64,000 nucleotides of DNA from Arcobacter sp. F155 (GCF_004116455.1 NZ_PDJU01000011.1:1-64000); one strand, 5' to 3'. Positions 8,878-19,030 are shown, numbered from the stretch's first letter. Made by a program: numbers and translations. Notes: generated from the sequence alone by a model not told the origin.

Positions 8878-9501
8878 TTATACTACTTTTTTTTCTTCTC
8901 CCTTAATTAGTCTTATTATATTTGGGATATGTTTATAGTAGATAATAAATGCAATTAAATACATAGGTGCATTACTTCCAACTTCTAATCCATTATTTAA
9001 AAATAGTGCTGCAATAACAACAGCTGTAAGACCTAATAATGAAGATAAAGATGATACTTTTAAAACTTTTGCACAAAAAATCCAAATAGCTGCACCAATA
9101 AGTGTAGGTATTGGAATAAGTACTAAAAATACACCAAGTCCTGTTGCAACACCTTTCCCACCTTCTAATCCTAAGAAAATAGAATAACAGTGACCTAAGA
9201 TTGCTAATACAGCAATAGCCCAAAGTGTAGAAGCACTTGCATCAAACATCATTGCAATTAAAAGAACAATAGTTCCTTTTAACGCATCTAAAATAACAGT
9301 TGCAACACTTAGCTTTTTTGCTAAAGAAGGATTTGTTTCTTTTACTACTCTTAATACATTTGTTGCACCAATTGAACGACTTCCATGTTCTTTGATATTT
9401 ACATCTGCAAAAACTTTAGCAAGAAGAAGTCCAAAAGGAATAGAACCAGCTAAATAAGCAACAATATAAAATAGAATATTAAAATTAAATAGAAAATCCA
9501 T
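8878..9501 (-). CDS. plsY: Acyl-phosphate:glycerol-3-phosphate acyltransferase
   Basis: This 207-aa polytopic inner-membrane enzyme transfers acyl groups from acyl-phosphate to glycerol-3-phosphate, the first step of phospholipid synthesis. PlsY motifs are present: AGSIPFGLLLAKVFADVNI then GSRSIGATNVLRV near the N-terminus, and GGKGVATGLGVFL (about 114-126), the phosphate-binding Gly-rich loop. Several hydrophobic helices follow. It heads a plsY-folB unit transcribed away from nadA. Confidence 0.95.
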   Translation of the reverse strand: MDFLFNFNILFYIVAYLAGSIPFGLLLAKVFADVNIKEHGSRSIGATNVLRVVKETNPSLAKKLSVATVILDALKGTIVLLIAMMFDASASTLWAIAVLAILGHCYSIFLGLEGGKGVATGLGVFLVLIPIPTLIGAAIWIFCAKVLKVSSLSSLLGLTAVVIAALFLNNGLEVGSNAPMYLIAFIIYYKHIPNIIRLIKGEEKKVV

Positions 9502-9644
9502 TTAAAACCTTGAAATTAAATTTTGAAGCTGAATTATACCTAAAGTTTGTTTAATCATTTTTGCTTTAATAAGTTATAACAAAAATTTTGATATATTCCC
9601 ATTAAATTATTTAGTGATACAAAGAAAAAAATAAAAGGCAAAAG

Positions 9645-10646
9645 TTGAACTTAAAAATGGATTTAAAAGAAGAAATCTTAAAACTAAAAGAAGAGTTAGA
9701 TGTAACTTTAGTTGCGCACTTTTATCAAAGAGATGAAGTTTTTGAATTAGCTGATATTACAGGGGACTCTTTAGAACTAGCAAGAAAAGCAAAACAAACT
9801 GACTCAAAATATGTAGTATTTTGTGGTGTAGGTTTTATGGGAGAGAGTGTAAAAGTTCTTAGTCCTGAAAAAACAGTATTAATGCCAAAGATTGCCTGTT
9901 GTGCAATGGCAAGAATGATTGATGAAGGTTATTATGAGCAAAACCTAAAGCAAATCAATGAAGCTGGAATACCAAATGAAGATATTCTACCAATCACTTA
10001 TATCAATTCAAGTGCAGCCGTAAAAGCAAAAGTTGGTGAAATGGGAGGTATGGTTTGTACTTCTTCAAATGCTTATAAAATTATTGAAAAAGGTTTAGAG
10101 TCTGGAAAGAAAATTTTCTTTGTACCAGATAGATGTCTTGGACAAAACTTTGCAAAACAGATGAATCTAAAATCAGCAGTTGTTGGTGATGGAAGTGATT
10201 TAAAAGAAGCAGATATTATTTGTTATAACGGTTTTTGCTCTGTACATCAGTTATTTACTGTTGATGATGTAGAGTTTTATAGAGAAAAGTATGAAGATAT
10301 TTTAGTTGCAGTTCACCCTGAGTGTGACCCAAGTGTTTGTGATGCAGCTGATTTTGTAGGTTCAACTTCTCAATTGATTCAATATATAAAAGATTTACCT
10401 CTTGAACAAAAAGTTGTTGTAGGAACTGAGTTTAATATGGTTAATAGATTAAGAGAAAAAAATACTTATATTTTAAGTTCTACAAAACCAGAGTGTCCAA
10501 CAATGAATGAAACAACATTAGAAGATGTTTATAAAACACTGAAATCTATAAAAGACAATAATATTAGTGAAGAGACACTAATTAAAGTAAATGATGAAAC
10601 AATTAAATGGGCAAGAGTTGCTTTAGAGAGGATGCTTGAAGTATGA
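9645..10646 (+). CDS. nadA: Quinolinate synthase A
   Basis: This 333-aa 4Fe-4S enzyme condenses iminoaspartate with dihydroxyacetone phosphate to quinolinate in NAD synthesis. Hallmarks are LVAHFYQRDEV and ELADITGDSLELAR near the N-terminus, the Cys-bearing segments PKIACCAMARM and MVCTSSNA, HPECDPSVCDAADFVGST, and the C-terminal STKPECPTMNETTLED. TTG 9645 is chosen because GGC/AAAAGG-type pairing lies 6-9 nt upstream; ATG 9657 is the alternative start and would remove four residues. It overlaps nadC by 4 bp (ATGA). Confidence 0.95.
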   Translation: MNLKMDLKEEILKLKEELDVTLVAHFYQRDEVFELADITGDSLELARKAKQTDSKYVVFCGVGFMGESVKVLSPEKTVLMPKIACCAMARMIDEGYYEQNLKQINEAGIPNEDILPITYINSSAAVKAKVGEMGGMVCTSSNAYKIIEKGLESGKKIFFVPDRCLGQNFAKQMNLKSAVVGDGSDLKEADIICYNGFCSVHQLFTVDDVEFYREKYEDILVAVHPECDPSVCDAADFVGSTSQLIQYIKDLPLEQKVVVGTEFNMVNRLREKNTYILSSTKPECPTMNETTLEDVYKTLKSIKDNNISEETLIKVNDETIKWARVALERMLEV

Positions 10647-11464
10647 TAAATATTAAGAAGTTTGTTAAAAATGCCATTATAGAAGATAATGGAAGAGGGG
10701 ACTTATTCTTTGATGTAGCTCCTAAGGGTAAGTTTACTGCAAAAGCAATTGCAAAAGATGATGGAATTTTAGCAGGTGAGCTTTATGCAAAAGCATTAGC
10801 AAAAACTGAAAAGTTTGATTGTAAGTTTTTAAAGCATGATGGTGATGTTCTAAAAAAAGGTGATGTAATAGCAAAACTTGAAGGAAAGGCTTCAATTCTT
10901 TTATCAAGTGAGCGAACTTTTTTAAATATGCTTCAACATGCATCTGGAATTGCAACTATGGCAAATAAATTTGCAAGTAAGATTGAGGATTTAGAAGTAG
11001 CTTTATTAGATACTAGAAAAACAAGACCACAGCTTAGAGATTTTGAAAAGTATGCAAGTAGAATTGGTGGAGCTATAAACCATAGACTTGGACTTGATGA
11101 TTGTCTTATGATTAAAGATACTCACATGAAAACAATTCCAAATCTTGAAGAGTTTATTAAAAAAGCAAGAAAAAGAATCTCTTGGGTTACAAAAATTGAG
11201 ATTGAGTGTGAAACTTTTGAGCAAGTAAAAACTGCAATGGAAGCAGGGGCTGATATTATTATGTGTGATAATATGGAGCCTGAGCAAATAAAAGAAGTAG
11301 TTAAGTTTAGAGATGAAGAACATCCTCATGTTTTATTAGAAGCAAGTGGAAATATTAATCTTGATACTGTTAGGGATTATGCTTTAACAGGTGTTGATGC
11401 TTTAAGTTCAGGAAGTATTATTCACCAAGCAACTTGGCTTGATTTCTCAATGAAATTTGACTAA
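10643..11464 (+). CDS. nadC: Nicotinate-nucleotide pyrophosphorylase (carboxylating)
   Basis: This 273-aa quinolinate phosphoribosyltransferase gives nicotinate mononucleotide, the step after NadA. Conserved segments are EDNGRGDLFFDV, ERTFLNMLQHASGIAT, LDTRKTRPQLRDFEKYA, INHRLGLDDCLMIKDTH, and the C-terminal LLEASGNINLDTVRDYALTG and SSGSIIH. Length is normal. The ATGA overlap with nadA indicates translational coupling. Confidence 0.96.
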   Translation: MINIKKFVKNAIIEDNGRGDLFFDVAPKGKFTAKAIAKDDGILAGELYAKALAKTEKFDCKFLKHDGDVLKKGDVIAKLEGKASILLSSERTFLNMLQHASGIATMANKFASKIEDLEVALLDTRKTRPQLRDFEKYASRIGGAINHRLGLDDCLMIKDTHMKTIPNLEEFIKKARKRISWVTKIEIECETFEQVKTAMEAGADIIMCDNMEPEQIKEVVKFRDEEHPHVLLEASGNINLDTVRDYALTGVDALSSGSIIHQATWLDFSMKFD

Positions 11465-11503
11465 TTTACTATTGGTTAACAGTTCTAGAGTATAGTGGAA
11501 AAC

Positions 11504-12493
11504 ATGAAAAAAGACTTTATCCTTAGCAATAAAATCAATATGACAGATTATGCAAAAGCATTGGAACTTATTGAAAAGAGTAGATATATATTAATAGTTA
11601 CTCACGTAAATCCAGACCCAGATTCAATTGGTTCAGCTTTAGCGCTGTCAAACTTTTTACAGGAAAATAGAATTAAACATAAAGTATATAATGTTAGTTC
11701 TGATCTTCCTCAAAATTTAGATTTTATTCCAAGGTTTGAAAAAATTACAGACCAGCTTCCAAAGTTTTATGATTTGGTTATCTCTTGTGATTGTGGAACA
11801 TATGCAAGACTTGGTTTTGATGTTCCCAAAGATATTCCAATTATAAATTTTGATCATCATCAATCAAATAATAACTTTGGAAAAATAAATATTGTTGACC
11901 CAATGAAAAGTTCAACAGCAGAGATTGTTTATGATTTTTTCAAGCATAATGGTCTTTATATTACAAAAGCAAGTGCAACAGCACTTTATGTAGGTATTTA
12001 TGATGACTCATTATCTTTTTCTTTAGGAAGATGTGATGAGTTAACCTTTGATAAGGTAAATCATCTTGTTAAATTTGGGGCAAGTCCTTCTGAAATAGCG
12101 AATAAACTTCTTAGACGTGATTCTTTAGCAAAATATAGAATTATTCCAAAGGTTTTAGAAAGTTTAGAACTTTATAAAGAAGGAAGTGTTGCTTCTATTT
12201 ATGCAAAGACAAAGTGGTTTAAAGAAACGGGAGCTCATAATAGAGATTGTGAAGATGCTCTTGATATGATTATGAGTATGCATATTGTAAAAGTTGCATT
12301 CTTTGTAAGAGAAGTAAATGGCGTAGCAAGAATCTCTTTAAGATCAAAAGGGAAAATTGATGTGTCAGAAGTTGCAGGAAAGTTTGGCGGTGGCGGCCAT
12401 TTCAATGCAGCAGGTTGTAGTTTAGATACAACAGATATAGAAAAAGCCAGAAAAAAAGTTTTAAAGGAAGTTTTTGAGACGACAAAAAAATAG
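11504..12493 (+). CDS. DHH-family phosphoesterase (NrnA-like oligoribonuclease/pAp phosphatase)
   Basis: This roughly 329-aa protein has DHH-superfamily motifs in order: VTHVNPDPDSIGSALAL (motif I), ISCDCGTYARLG (II), INFDHHQSNNNFG (the DHH), and the C-terminal DHHA1 substrate loop FGGGGHFNAAGC. NrnA-like members degrade short RNA oligomers and dephosphorylate 3'-phosphoadenosine 5'-phosphate using Mn. ATG 11504 has GTGGAAAA immediately upstream; an in-frame GTG at 11495 is possible. The 3' end overlaps the next gene by 20 bp. Confidence 0.85.
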   Translation: MKKDFILSNKINMTDYAKALELIEKSRYILIVTHVNPDPDSIGSALALSNFLQENRIKHKVYNVSSDLPQNLDFIPRFEKITDQLPKFYDLVISCDCGTYARLGFDVPKDIPIINFDHHQSNNNFGKINIVDPMKSSTAEIVYDFFKHNGLYITKASATALYVGIYDDSLSFSLGRCDELTFDKVNHLVKFGASPSEIANKLLRRDSLAKYRIIPKVLESLELYKEGSVASIYAKTKWFKETGAHNRDCEDALDMIMSMHIVKVAFFVREVNGVARISLRSKGKIDVSEVAGKFGGGGHFNAAGCSLDTTDIEKARKKVLKEVFETTKK

Positions 12494-13847
12494 TTTTGGT
12501 AAAATTGTTATCTTTTTAGTTTTAGCAGTAGTTGCAGCAGGAGCTGTATTTGTATTTTTATCTCCACAGTTTGAGAAACAAGCTCCAGAGATTACAACAG
12601 AGAGTAATCTATTTTGGAATGGAAAAGATAAGTTAACAATCTCTTTATCTGACGAGAGTGGAATCAAAGAGTATAGTGCTTATTATGTTGGAAATAATGG
12701 ACCAGTAGTAATAAATAGTCAAAAGATATCTTCAAAACAAACAAATGTTACGTTTAATTTAGGAGATATTAGATTAAATCCAAACGCTAAAAGTATAAAG
12801 ATAATTGTAGAAGCAACAGATAGAAGTAATTGGAATTTATTTCAAGGGAATACTGTTTCAAAAGAGTTTATCTTAGATGTTGATAGAAAAAGACCAGTTG
12901 CAAATGTAATTACAAACTCATACAATATAAGACAAGGTGGAAGTGCTGCTGTTGTTGTTGAAGTAAAAGATGAAAACTTAAGTGATAAATATATCACTTT
13001 TAACAATGAATATAGATTTGAGTTAATCCCATATAAAAAAGAGAACTTTTATGTAGCAATTATTGCTTGGCCTGTTTGGGAAGAAGAGTTTTCAAGGGTA
13101 AATCTTGTAGCAGTTGATAAAGCAAATAATAAAACTATTTCAAAAGTTCCTTTATATATCAAAGATTTAAAAATCAAAAATGACAAAATAAAAATTAGTA
13201 AAAACTTTATAGAAAGAAAATCAATTCCAGTATTACAAAGAAGTGATTTTGAAGTACCAACAAATGATATTGATATTTTTGTTAAACAAAATAGGGACTT
13301 AAGAGTTTCAAATGTTGCAACTATAAGAAAAGCAAGTTTAGAAAACATGTCAAAGGAAATGGTTTCAAAATTTGATTTAAAACCATTTAGAAGACTTAGT
13401 GGCTCTAAAACTTTTGCAGGTTTCGCTGAGAGAAGACACTATTATTATGAAGGTGACAAGATTGATGAAGCTTGGCACTTAGGTATGGATTGGGCAAGTA
13501 TAAAACATGCTGCAATTAATGTATCAAATGATGGTAGAGTTATATTTAATGACTATTTAGGAATCTATGGAAATACTTTAGTTATTGACCATGGGTTTGG
13601 AGTACAGTCTTTATATGCTCACACAAGTAAATCTTTTGTGCAAGATACTGAAAATGTAAGAGCAGGAGATAAGATTGCAACAACAGGAAGTACTGGTGCT
13701 GTATTTGGAGACCACTTACACTTTGGTGTTTTAGTTCAAGGAATTGAAGTAAATCCTTTAGAGTGGATGGATAGAAACTGGATAAAAACTAGAATCTCAA
13801 ATATCCTTCACGAAGCAGACTATGCAATTAAAAGTAGTGACAAATGA
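12474..13847 (+). CDS. M23-family zinc peptidoglycan endopeptidase
   Basis: This 457-aa protein has an N-terminal transmembrane helix (about 10-28), a large periplasmic Ig-like/beta region (about 40-310) and a C-terminal LytM/M23 domain. Zinc ligands are in AWHLGMDWAS (His and Asp of HxxxD, about 336) and GDHLHFGVL (HxH, about 413), with the supporting HGFGVQSLYAH between them. It probably cleaves peptide crosslinks in the wall; Campylobacterota relatives affect cell shape. TTG 12474 is preceded by AAAGGAAG at 4-nt spacing, inside the end of the previous gene. It overlaps lpxC by 4 bp. The same gene pair occurs in Campylobacter. Confidence 0.88.
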   Translation: MRRQKNSFGKIVIFLVLAVVAAGAVFVFLSPQFEKQAPEITTESNLFWNGKDKLTISLSDESGIKEYSAYYVGNNGPVVINSQKISSKQTNVTFNLGDIRLNPNAKSIKIIVEATDRSNWNLFQGNTVSKEFILDVDRKRPVANVITNSYNIRQGGSAAVVVEVKDENLSDKYITFNNEYRFELIPYKKENFYVAIIAWPVWEEEFSRVNLVAVDKANNKTISKVPLYIKDLKIKNDKIKISKNFIERKSIPVLQRSDFEVPTNDIDIFVKQNRDLRVSNVATIRKASLENMSKEMVSKFDLKPFRRLSGSKTFAGFAERRHYYYEGDKIDEAWHLGMDWASIKHAAINVSNDGRVIFNDYLGIYGNTLVIDHGFGVQSLYAHTSKSFVQDTENVRAGDKIATTGSTGAVFGDHLHFGVLVQGIEVNPLEWMDRNWIKTRISNILHEADYAIKSSDK

Positions 13848-14749
13848 AACAACGAACAATAGCAAATAGTGTAGAGATAGTTGGAATAGGACTTCATAAG
13901 GGAGTTCCTGTAAAAATGAAACTAGAGCCTTTAGATTCTGATATGGGAATAGTTTTCTATAGAGAAGATGAAGGTGTTACAATTCCTCTTAAAATAGAAA
14001 ATGTAGTAGACACAAAAATGGCAACAGTTATTGGCAAAGATGGAATTGTTATTTCTACTATTGAACATCTTTTATCTGCTGTATATGCTTATGGTATTGA
14101 TAATCTAAGAGTTATTATTGATAACGATGAGGTTCCAGTTCTTGATGGAAGTTCATCTGGTTATTGTATGCTTATTGAAGAAGCAGGAATCAAAGAGTTA
14201 TCATCTTCAAAAAAAGCAATTAAGATAAAAAAAGATGTAGAAGTTACAACAGAAGATGGTAAAAGAGTTGCTTTAAAACCATCTAATCATATTATCTATG
14301 ATTTCTCAATTGATTTTGATCATCCAGTTATTGGAGAGCAAGATTTTAGATTTGATTATTCAATTGAAGAGTATAAAGAGAATATCAGTAGGGCAAGAAC
14401 ATTTGGGTTCTTACATGAAGTTCAATACCTAAGAAGTCAAGGTTTAGCTCAAGGTGGAAGTTTAGAAAATGCAATTGTGCTTGATCAATCAAAAGTTCTT
14501 AATCCTGAAGGCTTAAGATATAGCGATGAGTTTGTAAGACATAAAATCTTGGATGCAATTGGAGATATGGCTCTACTTGGGTATACGCTAGTAGGGGAAT
14601 ATGATGCCCATGCAGGAAGTCATTATTTAAATCATCTACTTACTAAAAAAGTGTATGAGAGTGAAGAAAACTACGAAATACTTGATTTAGAAGAAGCAAA
14701 TGAAGAAGCACAAGTATTTGAAATGGCATACTCTAAGGTTCAAGCTTGA
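13844..14749 (+). CDS. lpxC: UDP-3-O-acyl-N-acetylglucosamine deacetylase
   Basis: This 301-aa zinc amidase catalyses the committed step of lipid A synthesis. Motifs visible are QRTIANSVEIVGIGLHKG, STIEHLLSAVYAYGIDN (zinc His), DNDEVPVLDGSSSGY, SRARTFGFLHEV, and FVRHKILDAIGDMALLG with zinc His and Asp. Zinc and catalytic residues all appear intact, and length is typical. ATGA overlap with the upstream peptidase and TTGA overlap with tsaB place it in a tightly coupled operon. Confidence 0.97.
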   Translation: MKQRTIANSVEIVGIGLHKGVPVKMKLEPLDSDMGIVFYREDEGVTIPLKIENVVDTKMATVIGKDGIVISTIEHLLSAVYAYGIDNLRVIIDNDEVPVLDGSSSGYCMLIEEAGIKELSSSKKAIKIKKDVEVTTEDGKRVALKPSNHIIYDFSIDFDHPVIGEQDFRFDYSIEEYKENISRARTFGFLHEVQYLRSQGLAQGGSLENAIVLDQSKVLNPEGLRYSDEFVRHKILDAIGDMALLGYTLVGEYDAHAGSHYLNHLLTKKVYESEENYEILDLEEANEEAQVFEMAYSKVQA

Positions 14750-15198
14750 CAGAAGTTTTAGTTATTAGCATCTCAAATCCTCTTTTATTAGGAATTTATA
14801 AAAACAAAGAGTTAATAAAAGAGCTAGAAATAGAAGGTATGACTTCTGATGTTTTACCTGTAACTTTTGAAAAAATAATCAGTGAGTATGAAATAAACAG
14901 AATAAGCTATGTTAATACACCTGGTTCTTATATGGCTATAAAAGTTGCATATGTATTTTTAAAAACATTAGCAATTACAAAGAATATAGAACTGATGGCT
15001 TGTAGTGGCTTTGAGTTTAATGATAATAGTCCCATAAAAGCATTGGGTAAAAAATACTTCATAAATTCAGATGAAGGTATTAAAGTAGACTTTTTAGATA
15101 AAGATACTAAAATTGCAGACTTTAAATTGCCAAAGCAACTAAAACAAATAGATTTTAGTGAAGAGACTTTGCCAATATATAATTTACCTGCCGTATAA
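14746..15198 (+). CDS. tsaB: TsaB-like protein of tRNA t6A synthesis
   Basis: This 150-aa protein of the ASKHA fold has an N-terminal strand [19 protein letters not shown] and a central [22 protein letters not shown], which matches the GPGSFTGLRIG.A.AKGLA signature of TsaB. TsaB is the scaffold partner of TsaD for N6-threonylcarbamoyladenosine in tRNA. It is much shorter than the E. coli protein (about 230 aa), as is usual in Campylobacterota. It starts at TTG 14746, overlapping the lpxC stop, with AAGG 8-11 nt upstream. Confidence 0.8.
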   Translation: MTEVLVISISNPLLLGIYKNKELIKELEIEGMTSDVLPVTFEKIISEYEINRISYVNTPGSYMAIKVAYVFLKTLAITKNIELMACSGFEFNDNSPIKALGKKYFINSDEGIKVDFLDKDTKIADFKLPKQLKQIDFSEETLPIYNLPAV

Positions 15199-15209
15199 AA
15201 GGAAATAGA

Positions 15210-16091
15210 TTGAGAATTAGTGTTCCAGCAACAAGTGCTAATTTAGGACCAGGGTTTGATACTCTAGGATTAGCAATTTCGTTACACAACCAAGTAACAA
15301 TTAGACCTTCAAAATTTCACAGTGTGTCATTAAGAGGGGAAGGGTCAAATAACCCTGTATTAAAAGATAACAATATGTTTATTGCTATCTTTAATGATTT
15401 TTATCACAACTTATCTAGAAAAAAAAGACATTTTAGATTTGAATTTACAAATGAAGTTCCATTATCAAGAGGTTTAGGAAGTTCATCAGCTGTAATTGTT
15501 TCAGCAATTGCAAGTGCTTATGCTATAGAGGGTATTAAACTTGATAAACAGAAACTTTTAAACCTTGCATTGGCATATGAAAACCATCCAGATAATATTA
15601 CACCAGCTGTAATGGGTGGATTTAATGTTGCAACAGTTCAAGATAATGAAGTTAAGTTCATAAGAAAAACTTTACCAAAATCTTTAAAAGCTATTGTTGT
15701 AATTCCAAATAGACCAATTTCAACACAACTTGCAAGAAAAGCATTACCTTTTAAATATTCTAAAGAAGATACTATTTTTAATATCTCTCATTCATCTTTA
15801 TTAACAGCTGCTTTTATGACTGAAAATTGGGATATGCTAAGAACTGCATCACTAGATAAAGTTCATCAAAAGTATAGAATGAAGCAGATGCCAGAACTAT
15901 TTGATGTACAAAAAACTGCACTTAAACATGGTGCATTAATGAGTACTTTATCAGGTTCAGGTTCAACACTTTTCTCAATGTGTCTAAGAGAAGATTGTCA
16001 AAGAATTGAGTCAGAACTTAAAAAAAGGTTCCCTCATTTTAAAGTTCTTTCAAGGAATTTTGACAATGATGGTGTTAGAGTAGAAGACTAA
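15210..16091 (+). CDS. thrB: Homoserine kinase
   Basis: This 293-aa GHMP kinase phosphorylates homoserine, supplying the substrate for ThrC (threonine synthase, 42.9 kb). Motifs: N-terminal [21 protein letters not shown] loop [29 protein letters not shown], and C-terminal [16 protein letters not shown]. The TTG start at 15210 follows AAAAGGAAA with 5-nt spacing. Confidence 0.96.
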   Translation: MRISVPATSANLGPGFDTLGLAISLHNQVTIRPSKFHSVSLRGEGSNNPVLKDNNMFIAIFNDFYHNLSRKKRHFRFEFTNEVPLSRGLGSSSAVIVSAIASAYAIEGIKLDKQKLLNLALAYENHPDNITPAVMGGFNVATVQDNEVKFIRKTLPKSLKAIVVIPNRPISTQLARKALPFKYSKEDTIFNISHSSLLTAAFMTENWDMLRTASLDKVHQKYRMKQMPELFDVQKTALKHGALMSTLSGSGSTLFSMCLREDCQRIESELKKRFPHFKVLSRNFDNDGVRVED

Positions 16092-16125
16092 AAATAATAA
16101 GTTTAAGTAAAAATTAGGTATTATA

Positions 16126-16404
16126 TTGACTATTTTGAAAAAGCCCATTAGAACATGTATTGTTTGTAGAGGTAAATTTGAACAAAACTTGTTGCTAAGA
16201 TTTAAATGTAAAGATAAGAAACTTCAAGCCTTTGACAATATGGGACGAAGTTTTTATATCTGTAAAGAGTGTATTTCATTTTTAGAAGATGAAAACATTA
16301 ACTCTAAAAATTTGAAAAAACTTGAAAAAGCACTTTTTAGAGAGTGTAAAAACAAAGATAACTACATAGGACAACTTAAGGAGATTTTAACGCATGTCAG
16401 ATAA
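16126..16404 (+). CDS. YlxR-family (DUF448) protein
   Basis: This 92-aa protein upstream of infB has the YlxR signature PIRTCIVCRGKFEQNLLLRF and NMGRSFYICKECI. It carries two Cys pairs (CxxC and CxxC), a probable metal or RNA-binding knuckle. YlxR relatives are implicated in RNA binding and RNase P modulation, and the gene usually sits between nusA and infB; here it follows thrB. TTG 16126 has TTAGG about 8 nt upstream. The 3' end overlaps infB by 11 bp. Confidence 0.85.
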   Translation: MTILKKPIRTCIVCRGKFEQNLLLRFKCKDKKLQAFDNMGRSFYICKECISFLEDENINSKNLKKLEKALFRECKNKDNYIGQLKEILTHVR

Positions 16405-19030
16405 CGTAAGAGTATATGAAATTGCTGAAGAAGCAGGAGCTAGTAGCACAGAAGTGATTGCTAAAGCTAAAGATTTAGGAATAGAACTTAAATCACCTCA
16501 AACAGCAGTTTCATTTGAAGATGCAGAAGAGATAGCAAACTACATAATGACTGGTAAAAGTTCGAAACTTGCTAAAAAACCAGCTGCTAAAAAAGTAGTA
16601 AAGAAAAAAGAACCAGTTGAAAAAGAGACTGAGTCTAAAGAAGAACCAAAAAAAGAAGAAGAACCAAAAAAAGTTGAAACTTCAGAGAAAAAAGTAGAAA
16701 AAGAAGAAGAACCAAAAAAAGAAGAGCCAAAAGAAGAAAGCGTTAAAAGTGTGGCTCCTAAAAGAGTTGTTCCTAAAAGAAGAGGGCTAAAAATTATTAA
16801 AAAGAAGAAGCCAAGAGAAGAGCCAAAAGAGCAAATCCAAACTTCTTCTTCATCTATTGAGGGTCAACCTAAAAAAGCAATGAAGTCACTTAGTGAAATT
16901 TTAGGTGGAAATGATAAATCAGAAGATAAAAAAGAGACTCAAGCTCAAAAAATAGCTAGAAAAAAAGAGAAAAAGAAACAACCTCCTAAAGCACATGACC
17001 ATGGTAAGGTTATTGAATTAGAAAGAGGTTCTCAATCAGACTTCTCTAATGCAAGTGATGAATCATTACTTGGTGAAGAAGTTGTTTTATTAGATATGGA
17101 CTTATCTGAACCTTCAAAATTCTTAGAAGACAACAAACCTAAAGAAAACAATAAAAAACAAACTAGATCTTCAAGACCTGCAGCATTTGGTAATAGACCA
17201 CAAGGTTTAAAAAGAAAGAAAAGAAAGAAAAGAATTAAAAGAACTGAAGAAGAAATTGAAATTACTGAAGTAACTATTCCTGAAGATGTAAGGGTTTATG
17301 AGTTTGCTGAAGCTTGTGGAAAATCTGCATCAGAAGTAATCACAGTATTATTTAGTCTTGGAATGATGGTTACTAAAAATGACTTCTTAAAACAAGACGA
17401 ATTAGAAATTCTTGGTGAAGAATTTGGTATTGAAGTAACTGTTAAAGATGCTTTAGAAGATGCAAACTATGTTGAAGATTATCAAGAAGAAGAGATTGAT
17501 GAAAGTAACTTTGAAACAAGACCTCCTGTTGTTACAATTATGGGACACGTTGACCATGGTAAAACTTCATTATTAGATAAAATTAGATCTTCTAAAATTG
17601 CTTCAGGTGAAGCTGGTGGAATTACTCAACATATTTCTGCATATACAATTAAACAAAATGGCCAAAAGATTACTTTTGTGGATACTCCAGGTCACGCCGC
17701 GTTCTCTGCTATGAGAGCAAGAGGTGCTGAAGTAACTGACGTTGTAATTATTGTAGTTGCAGCTGATGATGGTGTTAAACAACAAACTGAAGAAGTGATT
17801 TCTCATGCAAAAGCATCTGGATGTCCAATTATTGTTGCAGTAAACAAAATTGATAAAGAAGCAGCAAACATGGATATGGTTAAAGCTCAAATGGCAGAGA
17901 GAGAAATGACTCCTGTTGATTGGGGTGGAGATATTGAGTTTATTGGTGTATCTGCTAAAACGGGAGAAGGAATTGATGATTTATTAGAAAACATTCTTTT
18001 ACAATCAGAAATTTTAGAACTAAAAGCTGACCCAACTGCAAAAGCAAAAGCAACTGTTGTTGAATCATCTTTAGAAAAAGGTAGAGGACCTGTTGCAACT
18101 GTTATTGTTCAAAATGGTGAACTTAAAGTTGGTGACAACATTGTTTGTGACACTACATTTGGTAGAGTTAAAGCAATTACAAACTGCCTTGGTAAACAAG
18201 TTAAATCTTTAGGACTTTCTGAAACAGGTTCTGTTCTTGGATTAAATGAAGTTCCAGCAGCTGGTTCGATTTTAGTAGCACAAGAGTCTGATAAAGAAGC
18301 TAGAGAGATTGCTACAACTAGAGCAGAACATGCAAGAGCAAAAGAGTTATCTAAATCTACAAAAGTTTCTTTAGAAGAGATGAGTGGATTAATTGCAGAA
18401 GGTAAAATCAAACAACTTCCAGTAATTATTAAAACTGATGTTGGTGGTTCATTAGAAGCAATTAAAGGTTCATTAGAAAAAATCCAAAATGAAGAAGTAA
18501 AAGTAAAAGTAGTTCACGCTGGTGTTGGTGGAATTACTGAGTCTGACTTAATTCTTGCTGGTGCATCAGAAGGGTGTGTAATCTTAGGATTTAACGTAAG
18601 ACCTACTGGTTCTGTTAAAAATAAAGCAAAAGCAGATGGTATTACTATTAATACTTACTCTATCATCTATGACTTAATTGATGATGTTAAAGATACTCTT
18701 TCTGGTATGATGAGTGCAGTTATTAGAGAAGAAAATACTGGACAAGCAGAAGTTAGAGATACATTTGTTGTTCCAAAAATTGGAACAGTTGCAGGATGTT
18801 TCGTAACTGATGGTAAAGTTATCAGAGGTGGACATGCAAGAATTATTAGAGATGGTGTTGTAACTTACACTGGTAAGATTTCATCTCTTAAAAGATTTAA
18901 AGATGATGTTAAAGAAGTATCAAATGGATACGAGTGTGGTATCATGTTTGACAAATTCAACGATATCAAAGTTGGAGACTTCATTGAAACATTTATTCAA
19001 ATTGAAGAAAAAAGAGAAATTGAACTGTAA
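16394..19030 (+). CDS. infB: Translation initiation factor IF-2
   Basis: This 878-aa GTPase positions initiator fMet-tRNA on the 30S subunit. An N-terminal IF2-N domain (VRVYEIAEEAGASSTEVIAK) is followed by a long Lys/Glu/Pro repeat region (about 60-145, iterated PKKEE units), a second IF2-N copy (VRVYEFAEACGKSASEV, about 300), and the G domain: GHVDHGKTS (about 383), DTPGHAAFS (about 430), NKID (about 483). The EF-Tu-like and C-terminal domains follow, with the usual VRPTGSV in between. It overlaps ylxR and leads into rbfA after 12 bp, with SD AAAGGCAG. Confidence 0.97.
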   Translation: MSDNVRVYEIAEEAGASSTEVIAKAKDLGIELKSPQTAVSFEDAEEIANYIMTGKSSKLAKKPAAKKVVKKKEPVEKETESKEEPKKEEEPKKVETSEKKVEKEEEPKKEEPKEESVKSVAPKRVVPKRRGLKIIKKKKPREEPKEQIQTSSSSIEGQPKKAMKSLSEILGGNDKSEDKKETQAQKIARKKEKKKQPPKAHDHGKVIELERGSQSDFSNASDESLLGEEVVLLDMDLSEPSKFLEDNKPKENNKKQTRSSRPAAFGNRPQGLKRKKRKKRIKRTEEEIEITEVTIPEDVRVYEFAEACGKSASEVITVLFSLGMMVTKNDFLKQDELEILGEEFGIEVTVKDALEDANYVEDYQEEEIDESNFETRPPVVTIMGHVDHGKTSLLDKIRSSKIASGEAGGITQHISAYTIKQNGQKITFVDTPGHAAFSAMRARGAEVTDVVIIVVAADDGVKQQTEEVISHAKASGCPIIVAVNKIDKEAANMDMVKAQMAEREMTPVDWGGDIEFIGVSAKTGEGIDDLLENILLQSEILELKADPTAKAKATVVESSLEKGRGPVATVIVQNGELKVGDNIVCDTTFGRVKAITNCLGKQVKSLGLSETGSVLGLNEVPAAGSILVAQESDKEAREIATTRAEHARAKELSKSTKVSLEEMSGLIAEGKIKQLPVIIKTDVGGSLEAIKGSLEKIQNEEVKVKVVHAGVGGITESDLILAGASEGCVILGFNVRPTGSVKNKAKADGITINTYSIIYDLIDDVKDTLSGMMSAVIREENTGQAEVRDTFVVPKIGTVAGCFVTDGKVIRGGHARIIRDGVVTYTGKISSLKRFKDDVKEVSNGYECGIMFDKFNDIKVGDFIETFIQIEEKREIEL

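Noticed and set aside
10734-10955. Minus-strand open frame inside nadC
   Set aside because: Leu/His-rich shadow of the nadC coding frame, with no independent SD.
16600-16830. Lys/Glu repeat run in infB as a possible separate repeat element
   Set aside because: It is in frame and matches the usual low-complexity linker of IF-2 in Campylobacterota.
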